A DNA stretch of 64,000 bases from Durusdinium trenchii (lineage: Eukaryota; Sar; Dinophyceae; Suessiales; Symbiodiniaceae), in NCBI GenBank assembly GCA_963970005.1, contig CAXAMN010018668.1, forward strand, positions 615,356-679,355, read 5' to 3'. This document shows, one piece after another, positions 10,641 to 21,600 of the stretch; position 1 is the first letter of the stretch; each line of letters begins with the position of its first letter. The notes under the pieces were generated by a model that was given only the letters and a program-made list of their open reading frames with translations, searched no databases and was not told the DNA's origin. The position numbers and the translations under genes were made by a program.

Positions 10641-11977
10641 GCTGAGTTCCTCGTCAAAGGCATCAGAATCTGGTCCTTCCGCGGGGAGCAATTCTAGCCA
10701 ATGAGGTTTTTCAAATTTGTCGCACATGAAAAAAAGCATTGTGCTCTGCCTGCACCCACTGTTCAACGTCTCCCCAATCTAGGAGGGTAAAACGTTGCAG
10801 CTGCTCGCACCCGCAGAAGGCACGGTTGCCTATTTCACTGAGCTCTGTCAGGATGACAACTTCCTGCAGCACCACACAATCAAGGAAGGCTTCTTTTCCG
10901 ATCTGTATGAGGCGAGGTGGAAGCCATATGCACTGCAACGCTACACAGTGGGCAAAGGTGGAAGAGAGCAGAGCTGTGATCTCTGTGCTCATGAGGTTGA
11001 CTTCCACTAGACTTTTGCAATTTTCACAGGCCCTCCGCCCGATGTTGTGAAAGTCATGCGGCAAACACAGCTGCTCAATGCCTGCTCCACAGAATGCGCC
11101 TTCAGGCAGTGCTCGTGGTTTATTCGTACGATCCGTGTTAAAGGTGACAGTTGCAAGCGTGAGGCAACTCTCTGCAAGCTGCGCGCCTGGTGCCAGGACG
11201 CTGCTGTCCTCTGAGTCGCACTTGACTCCAACGCTGCCCAGAGAACAGCACTCAGCGAACACCCTTTGTCCATAGTGGACACACCCTGGTGCAGCGACCT
11301 GACGCAGCACAAAACACCCCATGAAAGTCCCTTCCGCCAGACTGACGACCGAAATTGGAAGCTTGACAATCTGCAATTGCTGGCAGCTCTGCCAGGCTGC
11401 AATTCCTGTGTGTCAGATGCCAGTTGCCACTTCTACGTGTCGGATTGATGGTGCCGCGCAGAAAGCTCTGTCTGCAATTTCCCCTCTCGGGTTAGCCGGG
11501 ACACGAACCGCTTTGGGGTAGCTCTTCTTGCCGTCATCCTGGAACTGCCAGGTGGAATGCCCTTCTTCCGGGACGAACAACAATTTGAAGCTGCGGTCGG
11601 TGCAAGAGCTCAGTGCGGAATGCCTCTGGCAGGGGTCGCTGCGTTTGGAGGTTGAGCAACTCTAATTCACAGCCAAAGACATCTAGCTCAGACACAGTCG
11701 GCAGAAAGCAGAGGATGTCATCTTCAAGCTCTGCTATATCCTCATAGTGGGTGAGGTTTGCTTGCATCCTGTATTCCGTGCCAACTACGGTAACCAACTC
11801 AAGGTTAACCTCAAAGCGATCTTGGGGGGCGGCATTGCTATGTAGGTGCTTGGTTTTGCTTGAGCCAAACAACTGTGGTGCAGGAGATGTGTCCTTTGTA
11901 AAAGCCAGAGTGGCAACTACGCCCCAATAGAGAAGGTGACTAAGGTCACCCATCTCATGGCGGAGGTTGCGCGACAC
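10640..11977 (-). pseudogene. LRR gene D: complete-length but multiply broken
   Basis: The N-terminal region lies at 11,977-11,534 (FEVNLELVTVVGTEYRM, then FGCELELLNL). The LRR region lies at 11,402-10,711 (GIAAWQSCQQLQIVKLPIS and onward). Compared with the intact N-terminus at 12,560-13,132, a small deletion near 11,560 shifts the frame after LQIVVRP. A CAA-to-TGA type change also creates a stop just before TGIAAW. A third lesion, an A-run length change near 10,735, breaks the C-terminus seen in gene C. It is a pseudogene by at least three lesions. Confidence 0.8.
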
Positions 11978-12607
11978 GGAGGCTGTTGTGGTGTGTGGAG
12001 ACTCCTGATGAGGACTACACTACTGCCACCACCCGTAGGACCACCCTGAGGGCGAAGGTGGGGGGGAGGCTTGCTGTGCCAAGAAGACCCTGCTGCAGTT
12101 GTGGAACTTCCTGCTTCAGTGCGGCGGGCTTTGTTGCTTGGATCAGCGGTTTCCTGACTGTAGCCCATGTGATCCCTGAGTGCCTTCTTATGGCTCGCGA
12201 GATGGAGCCTGAACGTGGGGTTCCTAGTGAGCCATTTGCAGAGCTCATCCCATTTCTCTTCGGAGTAGTGAGTCGTGCCACATTGGTTGTGTGGACGATC
12301 TGCCATCTTCGGAGTGAGAGGATATCCTTTGCAGTAGTACACACTGAGGACAGGACTAGGGACCTTAGTCAGGCTGTAACGGGTAGATTTCAGATTCCAC
12401 CCTGTTGGGACATGGCAATTCTGAGCCCGGAGGTCAACCATTGTGCTACCACTGTGCTTTCTGCGCCGTTGTCCCCTTGCTCGAAATTGCCCAGCGCCGT
12501 TGCTGGTCTAGTGGCCTATGCCAAAACTTCCATGCCCCTTGGCAAAGGCACAGCTGGGTTCAGCACTCATGACCTCGTCCTCTGTGGCTTCGTCTGCTTC
12601 GTCTGCC
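11392..12607 (-). repeat. Tandem duplication, unit 1 (~1.22 kb)
   Basis: Bases 11,392-12,607 align with 12,608-13,838 along their length. Each unit runs from inside the LRR N-terminus (CCAGGCYGCAATTCCT) through the LRR start and spacer into the tail of the gag-like ORF, ending at TCTGCC. Unit 1 contains a gag-tail copy (KMADRPHNQCGTTHYSEEKW) that is now separated from its body. Confidence 0.9.
12000..12590 (-). pseudogene. Detached copy of the gag-like ORF tail
   Basis: This is a minus-strand copy of the last ~190 residues of the gag-like ORF at 13,235-15,628, created by the tandem duplication. The shared core is KMADRPxNQxGTxH, SEEKWDxLC and LASHKxALRDHMGYSQET. Small indels break the frame. 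It has no start of its own and is not expected to be functional. Confidence 0.75.
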
Positions 12608-13132
12608 CCAGGCCGCAATTCCTATATGTTGGATGCCAGTTGCCACTTCTACGTGCCGGATCGAAGGTGCAGCGTAGAATGCTCTGTCTGCAATTTCTCC
12701 TCGCGGGTTGGCCGGGACACGAACTGCTTTGGGGTAGCTTTCTTTGCCGTCTGCCTGGAACTGCCAGATGGAATGTCCTTCGACCATGCAGGGACGAACT
12801 ACTATTTGCAGTTGCGGCCGCTGCAGGAGCACCGTGCGGAATGCCTCTGACAGAGGTTGCTGCTCGCGAAGGTCAAGCAATTCCAATTCACAACCAAATA
12901 CCTCCAAGTCAGAGACTGTAGGCAGAAAGCAAAGAATGTCGTCTTCCAGCTCTGCCACGTCTTCATGGGAGAGGTTTGCTTGCATCGAATATTCCGTGCC
13001 TGCTACGGTAACCAACTCGAGGTTGACCTCATAGCGATCTTGGGGGGCGGCATTGCTATGTAGGTGCTTGGTTTGCTTGAGCCAAACAACTGAGGTGCAG
13101 GAGATGTGTCCTTTGCAAGGCCACAGTGGCAA
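12560..13132 (-). pseudogene. LRR gene E: N-terminal half fused to gag-like sequence
   Basis: The N-terminal beta-grasp-like region is intact (YEVNLELVTVAGTEYSM, then FGCELELLDL and LQIVVRPCMVEGHS). It is followed by the first LRR (IRHVEVATGIQHIGIAAW). At the tandem-duplication junction (12,607/12,608) the LRR frame passes straight into the gag-like tail (GRRSRRSHRGRGHEC) and stops. It is a chimeric 190-residue frame, not a full LRR gene. Confidence 0.8.
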
Positions 13133-13838
13133 CTAGGCCACAATAGAGAGGTGACTAAGGTCACCCATCTCATGGCGGAGGTTGTGCGACACGGAGGCAA
13201 TTGTTGTGTAGGAAGACTCCTGATGACGACTACACTACTGCCACCATCCGTAGGACCACCCTGAGGGCGAAGGCGGTGGGGGAGGCTTGCTGTGCCAGGA
13301 AGACCCTGCTGCAGTCGTGGAACTTCCCACTTCCATAGGAGGGTCAGTACGGCGGGCTTTGTCACTTGGATCGGTGGTTTCCTGACTGTAGCCCATGTGG
13401 TCTCTAAGTGCCTGCTTATGGCTCGCGAGTTGGAGTCTGAACGTGGGGTTCCCAGTAAGCCACCCACAGAGCTGATCCCATTTCTCTTCGGAGCAGTGAA
13501 TCGTGCCATATTGGTTGTAAGGACGATCTGCCATCTTCGGAGTGAAAGGATATCCTTTGCGGTAGTAGTCACTGAGGACAGAACCAGGGACCTTAGTCAA
13601 GCTGAAACGGGTAGATATTAGGTTCCACCCTGTGCGGGACATGGCAATTCTTAGCCTGGAGGTCAGCCATTGAGCTACCACTGCGCTTTCTGCTCCGATG
13701 TCCCCTTGCTCGAAATTGCCAAGCGCCGTTGCTAGTCTAGTGTAGCCTACGCCAAACCTTCCATACCCCTTGGCAAAGGCATAGCTGGGTTCAGCGTTCA
13801 TGGCCTCGTCCTCTGTGGCTTCGTCTGCTTCGTCTGCC
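12608..13838 (-). repeat. Tandem duplication, unit 2 (~1.23 kb)
   Basis: This is the second unit of the tandem duplication. Its right end lies inside the gag-like ORF at TCTGCC (13,833-13,838). The same TCTGCC is found at the internal junction, and a TCTGCC also stands at the LRR breakpoint (near 11,387), which gives 5-6 bp of microhomology. Confidence 0.9.
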
Positions 13839-15628
13839 TGCGTTTCAACCATTCCCACCGGCACTGGGAGAGCAAGTCGAGGCGACCGTTCTGCCGACCC
13901 GGTGTCTTCTGAGGCAGAGTCTTCTTCTGCTGGCAGATCGGCTGTGGGATTTCTGGCTGTTGCCAGGTCTCTCCATGCGGGGACTTCAATGCGCATCCGC
14001 AGTTGCAGCAGGGAGGGGAACGCGAAGGCTTGTCCCAAAGACGGGTCAAGGGCTCCACTAGAGTAAGCTCTTTCGGCCCAGGAAGTGGTCGGCATGCGGG
14101 GGTATCGATCATAAGCAATGTCTTTGGTGTGCACTCCCACCACGATCAATGGGTTGTCTTCAGCACCTTCTTCTTTTGGCCGATATCCAGAGCCCCCCTT
14201 CACCTCCGCGGGCTTGAAGCCCTGCTGCTCCATGGCTGTGACCAGGTCAGGCAGGATCTGGACTGGTAGATAGACAAAAAGGTCATTGGTGGGTAGCATT
14301 TGTTCTCCATACTCCATCCCCCTGACGAAGGACATGATGACAGTGCGCATGAAGGTAAGAGCATCTACATCTTTTTCTTTTGTGGTCTGCGATTTCCCTT
14401 CCCCAGTTTGGGCTGCTCCTGTACCCTGATCTCTGTGTTGATTGTCAAAGGAACAGCACCTCGCAATGAAAGCTAGGAGGCCATATTGCCAGAAGCGAGG
14501 GCTTGCATAGAGAGCGAGCTGTTTCTGTGTGATGAAAGGGCATGCTGGATGCCCATTTTTTACGAAAGCGAAGAGGTTAGACAGAGGGGCAGCGAAGGCT
14601 TCACTTATAAGGAGAAGATCGCCGATGTAGGCCTGGTTGATCTGATCTGGAATGTCTATAAACGAGGAGCCATGGAGTGCTTGTTCAGTCACTCTCCTCC
14701 AGAGGAATGTGCGGACAAGGCGGTTGATTTGCTTGTTAGAGACAGCAAGCCTCGCCATCGGCCATTCTTTAGGCAGGTCACTGTAGATCTGTATTGAGGG
14801 GAGCGGCACCTTTTGCCCGTGAGCTTCTCTGGTGGTTCCCGCTGCCTTTTGATAGTCGTACAAGATCTGCATGGCTCTCTGTTCGGATTCCAGCTGGAGA
14901 TCAGTGGCGGCCGTGCCTCCACGCTCTGCATGCTCTTGATCACTGGCAATATCAATTTCTGTCATGGCTTGTGGGCGCTCTTGCGCTGAGCCAGGGCAGT
15001 TAGGTGGTGTCTCTGGGTTTCTGCAAACTGGGGCCTCCTGCCTTTGAGCGTTTCGACTGGCTAGATCATCCAGCGTGGCCGGTGGTTGCTCATGTTCAGG
15101 AACGCTGCCGAGTGGTTGCCTGGATGTTGAGGCAAGTGATTTGCGTGACTTCTTGGGCAGCGCTCGCCCAGTATGAGCCTTAGGCCCCGGTCTTCGCTTG
15201 ATTGGGGACTCAGAGGAGTGCGACCTGGGGCTATCACTTGGATGGTCCACGTTCTGTGGGGGTAGCGCACTCCTTGCATCATCGCCTGCCGCCAGCATGT
15301 CATCTTGTGCAGGACATGCGTCAGGAAGAACCGGACGATTGCTAAGGCAATCACCCGCTTCTGCGGAAGAGCTGCTGGCGCTATCATTATCTTCCATGTG
15401 GGCATCATCGTCCTCCGGTTGCTCTGTGCTCGGGATAGTGGGCGACTCTGATGGGGAGCTGTGGACCGAGACTACTTCTTGTGTGGCTTCCTCAGCCATC
15501 GCAGCATCTGTCTCTGCAGGAGGATAGCAAATGCCCTTCTTGAGCTTCATGTTCCTCATTGTCTGGGTCGCGATCAGAGACAGAGAGGACATCAGGCGGC
15601 AGACTTTGCCGAGGCCAATAGCAGCCAT
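13235..15628 (-). CDS. Gag-like ORF of the large multi-ORF element
   Basis: This is an open frame of up to 797 residues. Residues ~25-230 are low-complexity, Ser/Pro/Asp/Glu-rich, with basic clusters (KRRPGPKAHTGRALPKKSRK) suggestive of nucleic-acid or nuclear targeting. The middle (~260-600) is better ordered (FMRTVIMSFVRGMEYGEQ). The tail has the conserved KMADRP / SEEKWDQLC block. No zinc knuckle is seen. The frame overlaps the helicase C-terminal frame by 137 bp (15,492-15,628), so the two may be one protein joined by a frameshift. Calling it gag-like rests on composition and context only. Confidence 0.5.
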   Translation of the reverse strand: MAAIGLGKVCRLMSSLSLIATQTMRNMKLKKGICYPPAETDAAMAEEATQEVVSVHSSPSESPTIPSTEQPEDDDAHMEDNDSASSSSAEAGDCLSNRPVLPDACPAQDDMLAAGDDARSALPPQNVDHPSDSPRSHSSESPIKRRPGPKAHTGRALPKKSRKSLASTSRQPLGSVPEHEQPPATLDDLASRNAQRQEAPVCRNPETPPNCPGSAQERPQAMTEIDIASDQEHAERGGTAATDLQLESEQRAMQILYDYQKAAGTTREAHGQKVPLPSIQIYSDLPKEWPMARLAVSNKQINRLVRTFLWRRVTEQALHGSSFIDIPDQINQAYIGDLLLISEAFAAPLSNLFAFVKNGHPACPFITQKQLALYASPRFWQYGLLAFIARCCSFDNQHRDQGTGAAQTGEGKSQTTKEKDVDALTFMRTVIMSFVRGMEYGEQMLPTNDLFVYLPVQILPDLVTAMEQQGFKPAEVKGGSGYRPKEEGAEDNPLIVVGVHTKDIAYDRYPRMPTTSWAERAYSSGALDPSLGQAFAFPSLLQLRMRIEVPAWRDLATARNPTADLPAEEDSASEDTGSAERSPRLALPVPVGMVETQADEADEATEDEAMNAEPSYAFAKGYGRFGVGYTRLATALGNFEQGDIGAESAVVAQWLTSRLRIAMSRTGWNLISTRFSLTKVPGSVLSDYYRKGYPFTPKMADRPYNQYGTIHCSEEKWDQLCGWLTGNPTFRLQLASHKQALRDHMGYSQETTDPSDKARRTDPPMEVGSSTTAAGSSWHSKPPPPPSPSGWSYGWWQ
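13620..13690 (-). repeat. tRNA-like (SINE-head-like) segment inside the gag-like ORF
   Basis: On the minus strand the sequence GTGGTAGCTCAATGGCTGAC fits a Pol III A box. About 47 bases after the A-box start, GGGTGGAACC resembles a B box at 8 of 10 positions. A second copy lies at 12,394-12,458 because of the tandem duplication. It could be the 5' head of a tRNA-derived SINE, or chance similarity in coding sequence, since the overlapping frame is open. Confidence 0.3.
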
Positions 15629-18607
15629 GCACTAAAAGGCCTGGTCGCGATGGCAGGATGAGGTCAGAGTCTATGGCATCCAAGACCGGCTGCGCTCTCC
15701 ATGCGTCATAGAAGTACACACGGTGCAGTGCTTCGAAAGTGTAATCCTGTGCACTACGCTGCTCACGCGTGCTCGGCGTCGGTTGATAGCGCAGGGAGCT
15801 TCCTACGCTGCATCGTCGCCCTGGGCCCGAGCTATTGTGGAGAAGTCGCCAATGTCCTGGCTGCTGCCCATCTGTTATGACCAGCCACTCTGGCTCAATC
15901 GAAGCATCAGCTGCATATCCATAGACGAGGTCATGCAAGACCGTACCACCAGGCAGGTAGGGCCCTTCGACGAGGCTGTTGATTTCCGCTTTGGTTAGAT
16001 GCGTAATTGTGGCTAAGACGAGGCGTAAGCGCCTAACCTTGCCGTGATGGTGTTCTACGAGACATACCGGCAGGGGGCCAAGCCACATGGGGTGAGGCAG
16101 GAGCGCCTGTTGGAAGAAAGTCGTGGCCTGCGCAACTTGTGTGGCTGTAAGGTCCAGGGAGCCTACGATATCAGGCTCTTTGTTACTGTCACAGGTATGT
16201 ATCGTCTGGACGCCATGCAGAAGGGCTGCTAGGACTTGCAGGGCCCCAGGCATCCCTTGCATATTCAATGGACATGCCAGGATGGTAAGGTCAGTGGCTC
16301 GGCTTTGGGCTACGTTTGCTCGTGTGAAGCACTCCTGGTCGTAATCTTGGTGGCGTCCTTCGCCACTGAGGAAGGTTGACACCCCGTGAATAACGATGCA
16401 ATGCTTGGCCGTGGCGCCTGCCACCTTGACTGCAGTCTCTGCATTCGCCTTCTTACTGGCAATGGAGAAATAATTGCGTAGGTTCGTGGCCCCTTCCCGG
16501 ATGGTTGTGAGGGCCAAGATGTCATCAGTGTCAGAGCCTGCTTTGGTAAGTTGGTCTTCGATATGCTGATACACCCAAACTGTGGGGTCATTTTTTGGAT
16601 TTTGTTTTGCTTGCACATTGGGCGATGCATGGCACCAGTGGACGAATCGTAAGCCCGAGGCAATCTTGTGATCCTCTCGGATGGAGGTGGTACCTATTTG
16701 CCAGATGTCTCCCATTCGGCTGCGCAACATGGGATATTGAATACCTATCAACGGCTCATACACTTCCTGGGCAACCCTTGCACTCGTGGGCAACATTAAA
16801 CTCCAGCAGTGTGGGTTTGCGACTCCCGATCTCTCAGCCGCAGTTTGCGCCTGGCGGAAGTCGAGCGGGCTGTCTGGGCTGGTGGCTGCATATCCTAGAC
16901 CTACCAACAGTCCTTCCGGGAGGTCCAGGTCCACTCTGGAGAGATCTTTGTAGGTGGACTGTAATTGACAGGCAAAAGGAGACGTGGCTTTGACCTTCTC
17001 CGGGCGAAACCAGCTGCTTCCCAATGGCCTGTGACCCACTACTTTAGCTGTTTCTTCTAGGTCGCCAAGGCCAAAGCCTCGCCCGTGCCGGAGGAGCATG
17101 TGGCAGACCCCTGGTATTTCATGCGGCATGTACCAGGTAGTGGAGGCTCGTAGCCCAGTGCTTTGAGTAGGAGTGTGCGATGAGCTCTCTGTCCATCGGC
17201 CACTCCACCTGGGCTCTGCTTGGGATCACCCAGCAGCAGACGAAAGAAGGGCTGTCGGGGGACTGTTGGCGCAAATGCAGATTTGAGGTCCATATCCTGC
17301 TGTGCCTCTTCACTGATAAGTAGGTCTACATTTTCCATGTGGGTGTTGAGCGTTGAATGAGTCTGTCCTTTTTGATCCCAGACGAGTCCAGTTGTGACAA
17401 TTACTACATGGCAGCCAGGGATGTATGATGCCGCGTCGCTTGCCCGCAAGTCATAGTCAGTGCAGGCTGTGTTGGTTTCTGCATCTTCTCTGCTGACTGG
17501 CCGCACGAAGTATCTCTGGTGATCTGGTCCAAGGTCAAAGGCTGTGAGTAACTTGGTGATTGCCCGACCCGCCGGATTCTCTTTGTGTACTACAGCGATC
17601 TTAAGGTGCGTGGTAAGAGCCAGCCAGGCGAGTAGAAAGGTCAGGGATCGGGTCTTACCTGCACCAAAGACTCCTGCTACTGCAAGGGTAGATCTGCCAG
17701 ATCGGAGAGCCAGCGCGAGGCTGGCAGCCATCGACACTATGTGCCCATTGTCGTGTCGGGCGGCGGTGCCTAGTGCCACAGCGAAGCTGGCCGCTTGGGG
17801 ACAGTGCTGCATTGTGCTGCCAGAGGTCAGCAGCTGGAAGAGGGCATGCAGACTCTGCAGTAGGACTACCGTGCATTCTAGCTGATACGGAATGGGCACT
17901 TGGCCGGGAATTCCCAGCACAGTGGGCTTGTGCTCTGCCGCTAAGCTGGCCATTTGTAAGAGGTGATCTGCAGTGACTGTGTCACCTGCTTCCGCGATGG
18001 CCAAAACTCGGATCCGCGTTGCTCTAGATTCCAACACGCAGAGGCTGGGCGGGAAAGCCCATGGAGCGGAGCACGCCAGGCCAGTTTCAGTTGGCGTGGG
18101 CAACGGCGCAAACTCTTCCGGGAACGGCACTAAGGCGACGTCCCAGTGCCTAGGGCTGCTCAGGCGGCGTAACTTCTCCCTTGGCGCCTCATCCCCTTTG
18201 CGTTTCCGAGAAGGAGTCGCAAAGGCAAGCAAGAGCGCTAAGACTGAATAGCACTTGCCGTGCTCCTCCAGAACAAGTCGATAAGCCTTCCCCGCCTGTG
18301 AACCCATGTGAACTGTGCTTGAGGGGCTGCTAGCAAGTTGCTCATAGTTACAGCTCTGGAAGTGCGCAGGGCAGAAGATGGCCGACTGTGACCACGCCGG
18401 AAAGGCTATACGATATTCACGCATGCCTTGTAACCCAGTAGCTGTTGGAGTGACATCCACAACTAAGCCAAACTTGCGGACAGTGGGACTACTCCACAGC
18501 TCTTTCTTTGTAGCAGCCTCATCAACAAATGTGAGTTGCGGGAGGAACAGAGCTAGGATGACAAACACCTCTCGGAACGGGATTTGTGCTAAAAGGTCTC
18601 GGGCCAT
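15492..18607 (-). pseudogene. SF1 (UPF1-like) helicase, split by a frameshift
   Basis: The N-terminal part (18,607-17,057, 516 residues) carries a Walker A loop GVFGAGKTRS (~17,650), a DEAQ-like motif SEEAQQ (~17,300) and motif III LLLGDPKQSPGG (~17,220). The C-terminal part (17,129-15,492, 545 residues) starts at a YRM-type motif (MPHEIPGVCHMLL) and has the late motif ANVAQSRATDLTIL. Together these are superfamily 1 helicase motifs in order. The two frames overlap by 73 bp and differ by one base phase near 17,130, exactly where the protein should be continuous. That suggests a mutation, or less likely programmed frameshifting. The expected role is ATP-dependent nucleic-acid unwinding for the element. 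The last ~100 residues of the C part overlap the gag-like frame. Confidence 0.8.
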
Positions 18608-18638
18608 TTCTGTCAGCCATTGAGCACACGCACTTTGA

Positions 18639-21600
18639 TTACCTCTGCCAACCCGAAAAGTTTTTCAGCAGCAGCGCATGTGCTTCTTCCATGGAGTCAA
18701 TTTGCTGCCCCGCTACACAACTCTGTAGCAGCACTAGCAATTCTTGGTCGGGTCGGTGGAGGTTGGACACCAACAAGCTAATGGCACCTTCCCAATCATC
18801 GCTGGTCATTACCGTTTCAAAGCGAATCCAGGAGGCCAAACGCATGGGGGCAGCAATTCGGTCCCGGCGAGGAACCACCTCTGGGTGTGTGAGTTTTAGC
18901 GTTGTAAGACTGACTTGGCCTGCAGGGAGCTGGCACTGAAGCCAGTGCCAGTAGCCATGTTTGCGCTTGCCCATCCACCTTGCAGATTCTGTTACATACG
19001 TGATGTGCAGGGATCGTTGCAACATATCGAGCTCATTCTCTGTCGGCTTCCAGTCGCACAGACAATCTTCGGCAGCATGGACAAGATAGTAGTTGCGTTT
19101 GTCAGGTTCTGCAGTGGCAACCAGGGCTGCGAATACACTCTTAGGCATTGCAATGGCACCTAGACGCGCTGTGGTCTGACTGGCTGGCCAGAGGCAACGA
19201 ATTGCTAAGGCAATCACTGCTCCAGTGTAGCTTCCTGCACTGAAACCATTCACTGTGAAGTGGATGGGGTCTTCTTGTTCAACCGGCCGCAGACACCCCA
19301 GCCCTGGCAGGTAGGCAAGGAGTCGTAGCGGCTGCAGCGAGAGCAGCTTCCACCACAGGCCACTGAGGAAGGCTTGGTGCGGCAGCCGTCGGTGAGCAGG
19401 GAGAAGCCTCGCTGCTTTCAGCACCTGTTGCGTGCGTTGATAAATTAGGGCTGCCTTGCCGTACCCAAGGTCTTCCCATTTCTGGCACGGGTTCTGTGTG
19501 AGCGCAAAGAGGGTGGCGACTTCATGCACTCCGGTCGACCAGCCATAGGCAACCCCCCACTCCTGATCGTTGAGGACATCTGCCGGGGAGAGTGACGGCC
19601 CATAAACTTGACTTTCTCCCACGGGAGGACACATGCAATGGAAGTGCGGGGGGACTTCCCCTTCAAGGGCACCTCCCCCCAGCCCTCCGCAGTTGATTTG
19701 AAATACCGACGGTAGTGGCGGGAAGTTGTGTCCCATCCAATATTCGTTGAGTTGGGCGACCATCCATAGGACAGTGACCCAGACAATTTCATCCTGCTGA
19801 TGTTGAGAGATGGCTTCGAAAACTTGTGGTGCGATGCCTTCTAGGGGCATGAATGAGCCTCGAAGGTGACACAACAAAGCGTGATTGGCTTGAAGAAATT
19901 GCTCTTTTTCTCCAGGGACAAGACACTTGGGCTGAGCCAGCGCATCTCGCAATTGCTCATACGGACTTGCTTCTATGTCCTTGTGGACTGCAACTACTCC
20001 TCTCAGCTTAGCGACTTGACTCCAGGGCACAAAGAGGGAAGGAGACAGCCGTTGCGGACAGGGAGTGCATGATCGAGGGTCAGGTGCCTGACTACCCTGC
20101 GTTGAGTCACCTTCAATTGCCTTAGTGAGTCGGTCTGCTCTTTTGGCAGAAGTGTCAGACGAGGGTGTGGAGACTGACTCCACCTCTGCATCACCGTCCT
20201 CTGCAGGAAGACAGCTAAGGCTGTCCTCCTGCCTTTGCTCCGGAAAGAGCTTAGTCGCTTGCTTACGAATTGCTCGCCACTTTATTAACAGGCAGAAGCG
20301 CAATGCACTGTTTCCAGTTACCCCAGAGGAGTAGCCTGTAAATTTACACCCACCGACAGGTTTCCAAGTCTCAACGGTCCATGCAGGGGGTAGGTTGGGC
20401 ATACCGAGTACAGCCATCGGCAGCGTTTCCCAACCCTGCTGCTCCAGTTCGCGTAGAGCTGCCTGCGCTCCAATTTTGGCCTTGCCAAAGGCATGAAATA
20501 TGGCAGGTCGCATTCGGTTGCGCGGCAATGCACTGGCTTGGAAAAGGTGTTCGCCTGGCAGCGATGCGACTGTGCATGGCCCTGTTAGCATTGGGAGCAC
20601 TGACAGCATGCCCTGTTCGAAAGTGGCTCGTGCCCAGCTGGTAACCCAGGGGGTTCGCTCTCTTCCTTCAGGGGTGAGCGCCCTGGGATGGGATTGCCGT
20701 GGCCACTTGATTGGACTTCCTGGACCAGATTCCTCCGGGCCGGGGATAGGCATGGGCCAAAAGTGCTTACACATGTAAAGGCCGTATAAGGACCAGACCA
20801 TACAGATGTCAAGGGCGGACTGCATTGCTATCCCAACAAAGGGGGTAAACAAGGTGCCGCTAATGATTGTGTCGCTGGGATTGACAGGTGGTCTGGCTCT
20901 TGAAACGAGAGCAAGGCGACCCGCCTGGAGGCTCTTTGCCAGGGTCAGGGCAGACGTGTCATGTTCCAGTGGACTGTGCTTGTTGCGATTGCCGATCGAT
21001 ATGACCAAACCTGCATTATACTCCAAGTGCGCTTCTGTAAAAAGTAGCATGCCTATCCCAACACTAGGGCTAGACTCGGAGCGTACATGCCCTATGAGAT
21101 CAACCCACCGGTGCTGCTGATGTGCCAGCTGCAGTAGGTCTTGCACCTCGAATAGCGTGATTGGCACACAGTCATTGTCAATGAGTGCAAAATGCTGTGC
21201 AGGATACAGGAAACGCGCTGCCTCTAGGACAAAGACCCCTGCCCAGTAGTATGGAACTTTATGAAGGCCAGTAGTAGCATCAGCACAGATCCACAGTATG
21301 TCAGTTGTCTCTTCTTGGGGACCCACCAGGCACCTACGTGAGGCCCACCAGGCAGCGAAAGCCGGCCAATATGGGACAGCAGCAGGTGTTCGATTGTCCA
21401 CAATGAGGTAAATCATGTGATTGTTCATGATCAGGTCTCGGTGTGAGATGAGTGTCTGAATAATGGCAGTAGTATCAGGCAGCTCTCCCTCTGTTTCGAG
21501 AGCAGCATACCCCTCGTCCTTTTTGGATGGCTGCGCGCGAACGTCAGCTAGGCCAAGTGTAGGCCGAGCGGAGTCAAGACCGAAAGGACTGCTAAGAGTG

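Noticed and set aside
4450-11977. Bacterial contamination suggested by BspA-like LRRs
   Set aside because: The LRR genes are interleaved with eukaryotic-style repeats and fused to element sequence, with no bacterial gene neighbours; BspA-like LRRs also occur widely in protists.
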